A stretch of 26,732 nucleotides of DNA, taken from a virus. The first letter of the stretch is position 1; the number at the start of each line of letters is the position of its first letter. Below the pieces are notes generated by a model that had not been told where the DNA came from, searched no databases, and saw only the letters and a program-made list of their open reading frames with translations. Of the stretch, positions 22,999 through 26,732 are shown one piece after another. Location: positions 1 through 26,732 of the IMG/VR virus record IMGVR_UViG_3300024432_001659; one strand, given 5' to 3'. Both the position numbers and the translations under genes were made by a program.

Positions 22999-23427
22999 AT
23001 GGAAAATCGTAGAACTGTTTTAGCAAAGCTGGCAGTAAAGATGGCTGAAGTTGATGAAATTAAAAAAGTAATAAGAGTGTATGTGAAGAATTTTGATCTG
23101 ACTCAATTTACGCAAGCGCAACTGCCATTGCTGGCCATTATTGAACCGGCTGAAGAAACTGATGATGAGATGACTAGTCAAAAGTCGTTAATGGCATTAG
23201 CGACTCAATTCTCAATACATTTTTTACATTGGGGCATTACTCCTGATTCAACTTATGAAACTCTTGTGAAAGCAATTAGGGACAAAGTAGGTGCTAATTT
23301 TGATCTTGATGGTGTGGTCACAGAGGCTAGAGTGAGTGATCTTTCTGTAATAGGTGGTGAAATGCCTTTATATAATTTTGATATGGATTTAGAAATGAAA
23401 TATTATTTGGATGAGATGGTAACTTAA
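22999..23427 (+). CDS. Putative tail terminator protein, second of two
   Basis: A 142-residue protein beginning MENRRTVLAKLAVKMAEVD. Its organisation (N-terminal helix, central strands LPLLAIIEP and ATQFSIHFLHWG, a helix YETLVKAIRDKV, then strands ending in LEMKYYLDE) fits the tail-terminator fold of the gpU/gp17 type, in which a ring caps the tube. It directly precedes the basic small protein and the tube gene, the usual place of the terminator. It starts two bases after the previous stop. The function is by fold impression and gene order. Confidence 0.5.
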   Translation: MENRRTVLAKLAVKMAEVDEIKKVIRVYVKNFDLTQFTQAQLPLLAIIEPAEETDDEMTSQKSLMALATQFSIHFLHWGITPDSTYETLVKAIRDKVGANFDLDGVVTEARVSDLSVIGGEMPLYNFDMDLEMKYYLDEMVT

Positions 23428-23439
23428 AAGGAGGACAAT

Positions 23440-23805
23440 ATGCCTAAGTCTAAAGATAAATCAACAAAGATTAAAAAATCTGTTATAGGGTCAAAAATAA
23501 AAACCCCTAAAAGGAAAAAAATTGAAGAGATAAAACCTAAAGAAGAAAAGGTGCTGGATTGGGTGGAAGATAAAGTGGCTTTGCCACCTGAACCAAAACT
23601 GGTGCCTAAAAAGGTAAAAATTATTACAGGTTATCTTGCCAAATATGTTGGTAAGCATAAACATATGTCACTTTCTCCAGGTATAGGACACGTTGTGCCT
23701 GGAAAATTTTATAAAGTAGACAAAAGCTTGGCTTATACTCTCAGACAGGCCAAAGATTGGGTAGTCAAGGAAGAGTGTAAGTATGTTGATGCTACTAAAA
23801 CTTAA
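23440..23805 (+). CDS. Small basic phage protein of unknown function
   Basis: A 121-residue protein. Residues 1-35 are almost entirely Lys/Ser/Thr/Ile (SKDKSTKIKKSVIGSKIK, then TPKRKKIEEIKPKEE), likely disordered; a proline stretch follows (ALPPEPKLVPKK). The folded part is about 60-121 with MSLSPGIGHVVPGKFYKVD. That last segment resembles short phage head or tail proteins with a small beta domain, but I cannot name it. GGAGG before the ATG indicates good translation. It sits between the tail terminator candidate and the tube. Confidence 0.6.
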   Translation: MPKSKDKSTKIKKSVIGSKIKTPKRKKIEEIKPKEEKVLDWVEDKVALPPEPKLVPKKVKIITGYLAKYVGKHKHMSLSPGIGHVVPGKFYKVDKSLAYTLRQAKDWVVKEECKYVDATKT

Positions 23806-23816
23806 AGGAGGTAGAG

Positions 23817-24953
23817 ATGAGCGAAATAGCATATGCAAATCAAGAGCAAATGTTCGCTATAGCAGAAACTACATCTGGAACGTTGAAAAAGCCCACGGCT
23901 TCTGAAAGAATGTATTCAGTCGGGCCTGTGGATTTTGGGCAAGATCAAGAGTTCCTAGATGATGAACAGGTCAGAGCAACAGCATCAAGACTTAAACAAT
24001 TGACAGGTCGTATGATGCCTGGAGAGTATGGCTTTGATTCTTATGTGAAGCCTAGCGGAACTGTAGGTGCTGAGCCGGAACATGATCTTTTGTTCAGGTC
24101 TTTGATGGGGGCTGGTGATATTGATGGAGATGGGAACTATGCCTATACGTTGGAAAATGAGTTGCCTTCATTTTCTTTTTGGGTGAAGAAAGGCCATACT
24201 GTTTTTGCCTTTAGAGGAGCAACAGTTGAAGGAGCGGATTTTGGTATTTCTGGTGATGCCCTTTCTCTTATTAGTTGGAGCGGAAAGTATATGAGGGAAT
24301 TGAGATGTGGAACGTCTTCTACTATTTCAATTAACGGTTCTGTTCTGACAATGCCGCCAGCAGCTTGTGAAAGCTATAGTGAAGGAATGTGGATTTATGT
24401 AGGGGCTACCAAGACTGGGCCTGGCTATCGGATTTTAAAAGTCAATCCGGCAGGAAATAAGATGACTTTAAATGGAAACCCTCCTGGCCCTGCTCGTCAG
24501 GAAGTTTCGCCATGGTGGCCAACGGCTGGAGAAGAGAAAGGATATCCGCAGCATGGTAAGCTTGGAAAGGTCACTGTCAACGGTCGTGAAACTATTGTTT
24601 TGACTGCCAATGTTAGTATGGTGAATAACATTAAATACTACATTGATGAGAAGAACAACGTGATGACTGCTGAACGATATGGTCGTCCTAAAATCCGAGA
24701 GATTGAAGGCAGTTTGGAAATGTATTTCTTGAAAAGAGGCCCAAGTTATTATTACAGATCTGAATATCAAATTCCTAATGCGTTGGTTATTCCTGTCGGT
24801 AAAGTAGATGGGAAAATTATGGAACTTCAGATTCCATACGCAGAATATAGAACGCCAAAGATCAGTGGTGATGAAGAATTTCAAGAAAGCGTTCCTTTTA
24901 TTGCCGTAGCTAGTACCGGCTTGAATGATGAATTCAAAATTGTTTTTAAATAA
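23817..24953 (+). CDS. Major tail tube protein
   Basis: A 378-residue protein. Near the N-terminus, IAETTSGTLKKPTASERM and QEFLDDEQVRATASRLKQL resemble the start of siphovirus tube proteins, which often open with a segment about target sites and a D-E-x-x-R. The second half has GKLGKVTVNGRETIVLTANVSM and KIREIEGSLEMYFL, typical strands of the tube-domain fold. The C-terminus EFQESVPFIAVAST fits a tube or decorating domain. There is an extra segment of about 80 residues (from about 165), with Gly/Pro-rich loops, that the shortest tube proteins lack. Strong GGAGG. Its place, between terminator and assembly chaperones, agrees. Confidence 0.75.
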   Translation: MSEIAYANQEQMFAIAETTSGTLKKPTASERMYSVGPVDFGQDQEFLDDEQVRATASRLKQLTGRMMPGEYGFDSYVKPSGTVGAEPEHDLLFRSLMGAGDIDGDGNYAYTLENELPSFSFWVKKGHTVFAFRGATVEGADFGISGDALSLISWSGKYMRELRCGTSSTISINGSVLTMPPAACESYSEGMWIYVGATKTGPGYRILKVNPAGNKMTLNGNPPGPARQEVSPWWPTAGEEKGYPQHGKLGKVTVNGRETIVLTANVSMVNNIKYYIDEKNNVMTAERYGRPKIREIEGSLEMYFLKRGPSYYYRSEYQIPNALVIPVGKVDGKIMELQIPYAEYRTPKISGDEEFQESVPFIAVASTGLNDEFKIVFK

Positions 24954-24965
24954 TTTTGAAAAATA

Positions 24966-25010
24966 ATTAGGAGAGACAGACCGTGAGATCTGTTTCCCTC
25001 AAAAATTTTT
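24966..25010 (+). terminator. Weak hairpin after the tail tube gene
   Basis: ACAGA (24976-24980) pairs with TCTGT (24989-24993) with an 8-base loop; the stem is prolonged by GAG/TTC pairs with one mismatch, and AAAAATTTTT follows at 25001-25010. It could limit read-through from the abundant tube gene into the chaperone genes, but it is imperfect and the T-run is separated by several bases. Confidence 0.35.
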
Positions 25011-25025
25011 AAGAGGAGGCTTTAA

Positions 25026-25559
25026 ATGAAGCTTGAGAAAAAAGATATTGGTTCTTGGATCAGTAAGGCTGGAAAAACAGAACAAATTAAGGAATTCCGG
25101 TATCCTTACATTAAGGAATTTTTTGTTGACGTTGCGCACGCCAGCCGGTTTATTTTAAACCAAATTCGTCAATTGGCGGTAGAAGAGTACACTGATCGTA
25201 GGACTCGTACTAAAGAAGAAAAGCTGGATGAAGACAAAGTGAATTTGGGATATGCTGAGCGTATCATTAAAGGTTGGAGGGGCTTAACCGTCAAAGGGGC
25301 GGATGAACTTATTCCTGGTACGTTAGATGAAGCTGAGTTCCAATTTGAAGAGGAAAAGAAAAAGAATCCTGATTTCAAAATTCCATCTCGTGAAGACATT
25401 CTGAAAACTGAAGTTGAATTTTCAATTGAAACAGCTTTTGAGATCATCACTAATTCTGGTGATTTTATGACATGGATATTGGATGTGAGCGGGAACACTG
25501 AGCATTATTCAAAGGTTGGTGAAAGGAAGAAAGAGGAATATGAAAATTTAAAGCCATAG
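25026..25559 (+). CDS. Tail assembly chaperone, short form (lambda G-type)
   Basis: A 177-residue mostly helical, charged protein (MKLEKKDIGSWISKAGK; FEIITNSGDFMTWILDV). It sits between the tube and tape measure genes, exactly where tail chaperones are found in siphoviruses, and its end overlaps a second frame (open from 25544) as in the lambda G/GT system. The proposed role is to coat the tape measure while the tube assembles. AGAGGAGG lies upstream of the ATG. The family is not obvious from motifs, so the call rests on position, size, composition and the frameshift site at its end. Confidence 0.72.
   Translation: MKLEKKDIGSWISKAGKTEQIKEFRYPYIKEFFVDVAHASRFILNQIRQLAVEEYTDRRTRTKEEKLDEDKVNLGYAERIIKGWRGLTVKGADELIPGTLDEAEFQFEEEKKKNPDFKIPSREDILKTEVEFSIETAFEIITNSGDFMTWILDVSGNTEHYSKVGERKKEEYENLKP
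25544..25550 (+). other. Probable programmed -1 frameshift site A AAT TTA
   Basis: In the frame of the short chaperone the codons here are GAA AAT TTA AAG CCA TAG. A AAT TTA fits the canonical X XXY YYZ slippery heptamer (the Rous sarcoma virus site has the same seven bases). A slip back by one base makes AAA GCC ATA GCG GAG GTG follow, joining the frame that runs to 25993, and this happens three codons before the zero-frame stop. The downstream frame first opens at 25544, so the site lies at its very beginning. Confidence 0.75.
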
Positions 25560-25993
25560 CGGAGGTGGCAGGTGGTCTCAAAAAATCTAAAAAGAATTGT
25601 GATGACTGCAAGAGATTAAGAGATCCTGAATCCTTCGCTAAGGGATCGGCAGTAAAGATTTTTGAGGCATTTGATTGTGAGGAATGTGAGGTGAAAAAAG
25701 GTCAGCCGATACCTGAAAATGAAAATATACTTGAGCTGTATAATTCCATTCCACATAATTATGATGGATATACTGGATTGAGGATATTGGATGTAAATGC
25801 TATAAAGTTTTTGTTTGAGGTATTTGATGTTGGGAAGAATATACAGGATGATTATTATAGAAAATTAGTGTATCTCCATGGAGAGATTGTGAATGCTAAT
25901 GAAAAGGTAAGAGTACAAGAGGAAAAGAAAAGAGAAGCAGATAGAAAATGGAAAGAAGAAAAAAGCAGGATGAAAAGCAAGAGGCTTCATTAA
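25550..25993 (+). CDS. Tail assembly chaperone extension (T part of a GT fusion)
   Basis: The frame is -1 relative to the short chaperone and has no good start of its own: the first candidate, GTG 25565, has its GGAGG overlapping the codon itself. By frameshift, the first 175 residues of the short form join 147 residues from this frame, giving a protein of about 322 residues. The extension has a Cys pair pattern (NCDDCKRLRDPESF and FDCEECEVKK), then a central alpha region and a charged coiled-coil end (EEKKREADRKWKEEKSRMK). In lambda the T part binds the tube subunit and G binds the tape measure; the same division is likely here. Confidence 0.72.
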   Translation, partial: KAIAEVAGGLKKSKKNCDDCKRLRDPESFAKGSAVKIFEAFDCEECEVKKGQPIPENENILELYNSIPHNYDGYTGLRILDVNAIKFLFEVFDVGKNIQDDYYRKLVYLHGEIVNANEKVRVQEEKKREADRKWKEEKSRMKSKRLH

Positions 25994-26011
25994 TGGATTA
26001 AATGAATTAAA

Positions 26012-26732
26012 ATGGCTGCTAGAAAAGATATAGTCCTTCGGCTTTCATTCATGGATGATGGTTCAGCTAAAGTCAAAAAAATCACCACGACTGTGAGAAA
26101 GCAGTTGAAGTCCACAGGTGCTGCTGCTAAAAAAATGGGTAGGGATTTCAAGTCTATGACTGATCATGTGAAGGCTTCTTTTGCTTCACAAGGTAAATTT
26201 AAAAAGATGCTGAAATCTACATGGGCTCAGATGGCAATGGGTATGGGCGTAATGACTGGTGTCACTATGGCTATGCGTTCTATAAAGAGAGCCGTTACTG
26301 ATGTTGTTGCTGTAGGTAGGGAATTTGAAGCTGAATGGGCCAACGTCACAACGATGATTACGGATGTTAATGTTAATACAGAAGAGATGAAAAATCAGCT
26401 GATAGGCTTGTCGCCAATTCTTGGAAGCACAACTGAATTGGCCAAAGGTATGTATCAGGTATTATCAGCATCTATTGAGCCAGCTAAGGCGATTATGTTT
26501 CTTGGCGAGGCGGCAAAGTCTGCCCAAGCTGGTGTTACTAGTGTTTTTATTGCTGTGGATGCATTGACTACTGTTATCAATGCTTATGGTATGGAGACTG
26601 AAAAGGTCACGGCAGTCTCTGATGTGATGTTTCAGACAGTTATGAGAGGTAAGTTGACATATGAGGGATTAGCATCAACATTAGGCACCGTTGTTCCTAT
26701 AGCAGCAAAAGTTGGCATTAGTTTAGAAGAGG
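26012..26732 (+). CDS. Tail tape measure protein, N-terminal part (TP901 type)
   Basis: The frame from ATG 26012 stays open to the end of the window (240 residues visible). The segment from about residue 107 (EFEAEWANVTTMITDVN, then PILGSTTELAKGMYQVLSA, AKSAQAGVTSV and TYEGLASTLGTVVPIAAKVG) matches the conserved core of TP901-family tape measure proteins. The N-terminus is a basic helical region (KVKKITTTVRKQLKS) and a hydrophobic stretch (MAMGMGVMTGVTMAM). It sets tail length and follows the chaperones as expected. No strong Shine-Dalgarno is seen. The C-terminus is outside the window. Confidence 0.88.
   Translation, partial: MAARKDIVLRLSFMDDGSAKVKKITTTVRKQLKSTGAAAKKMGRDFKSMTDHVKASFASQGKFKKMLKSTWAQMAMGMGVMTGVTMAMRSIKRAVTDVVAVGREFEAEWANVTTMITDVNVNTEEMKNQLIGLSPILGSTTELAKGMYQVLSASIEPAKAIMFLGEAAKSAQAGVTSVFIAVDALTTVINAYGMETEKVTAVSDVMFQTVMRGKLTYEGLASTLGTVVPIAAKVGISLEE

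Noticed and set aside
24468-24884. Minus-strand open frame of 138 residues
   Set aside because: Antisense to the tail tube gene, with no start signal or family pattern.

Overview
The window looks like part of a tailed-phage (Caudoviricetes) genome or a prophage. All recognisable genes lie on the + strand and read as one long late operon. The DNA is AT-rich, most strikingly in the middle. No ribosomal, tRNA, integrase, transposase or chromosomal housekeeping gene is visible, so the host cannot be named; the sugar chemistry suggests a bacterial host.

Left block (1-3222), head genes: the C-terminal end of an unidentified protein, a T4 gp21-like prohead protease fused to a coiled-coil scaffold (with a likely internal start that makes free scaffold), and a T4 gp23-like major capsid protein. 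The capsid gene is followed by a 128-base gap with a strong hairpin.

Middle block (3223-21268), about 18 kb of glycan cargo in the usual place of the head-tail connector genes: GT9, a giant GT9-GT2-GT9 fusion, two GT2-like, two CgeB-like, one GT4 and two tandem duplicated glycosyltransferases, a probable further GT-B enzyme, and sugar-modifying enzymes. The modifiers are a WbpB/WlbA-like dehydrogenase, WbpD-like acetyltransferase, PIG-L deacetylase, formyltransferase, ATP-grasp ligase, three methyltransferases, a sulfotransferase and a GDP-fucose-synthase-like enzyme. Most neighbours overlap by 1-8 bases, often as ATGA, which implies translational coupling. Three copies of a repeat of about 85-90 bases (near 4224, 13296 and 21273) cut the cargo into a lone GT9 gene, cassette A (9 genes) and cassette B (11 genes plus an epimerase stub). 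I see no described element with this layout, and it is the most interesting feature here.

Right block (21367-26732), neck and tail: connector-like protein, gp10-like protein, two tail-completion/terminator-like proteins, a basic small protein, the tail tube protein, and tail assembly chaperones G and GT joined by a probable -1 frameshift on A AAT TTA. The N-terminus of a TP901-type tape measure protein runs off the end.

Working model: the phage assembles or alters a complex glycan (acylated, formylated, methylated, sulfated and perhaps fucosylated). The targets could be virion proteins or the host envelope. The repeats could allow whole cassettes to be swapped by recombination. The functions come from motif recognition by eye; the target and the swapping are inference.
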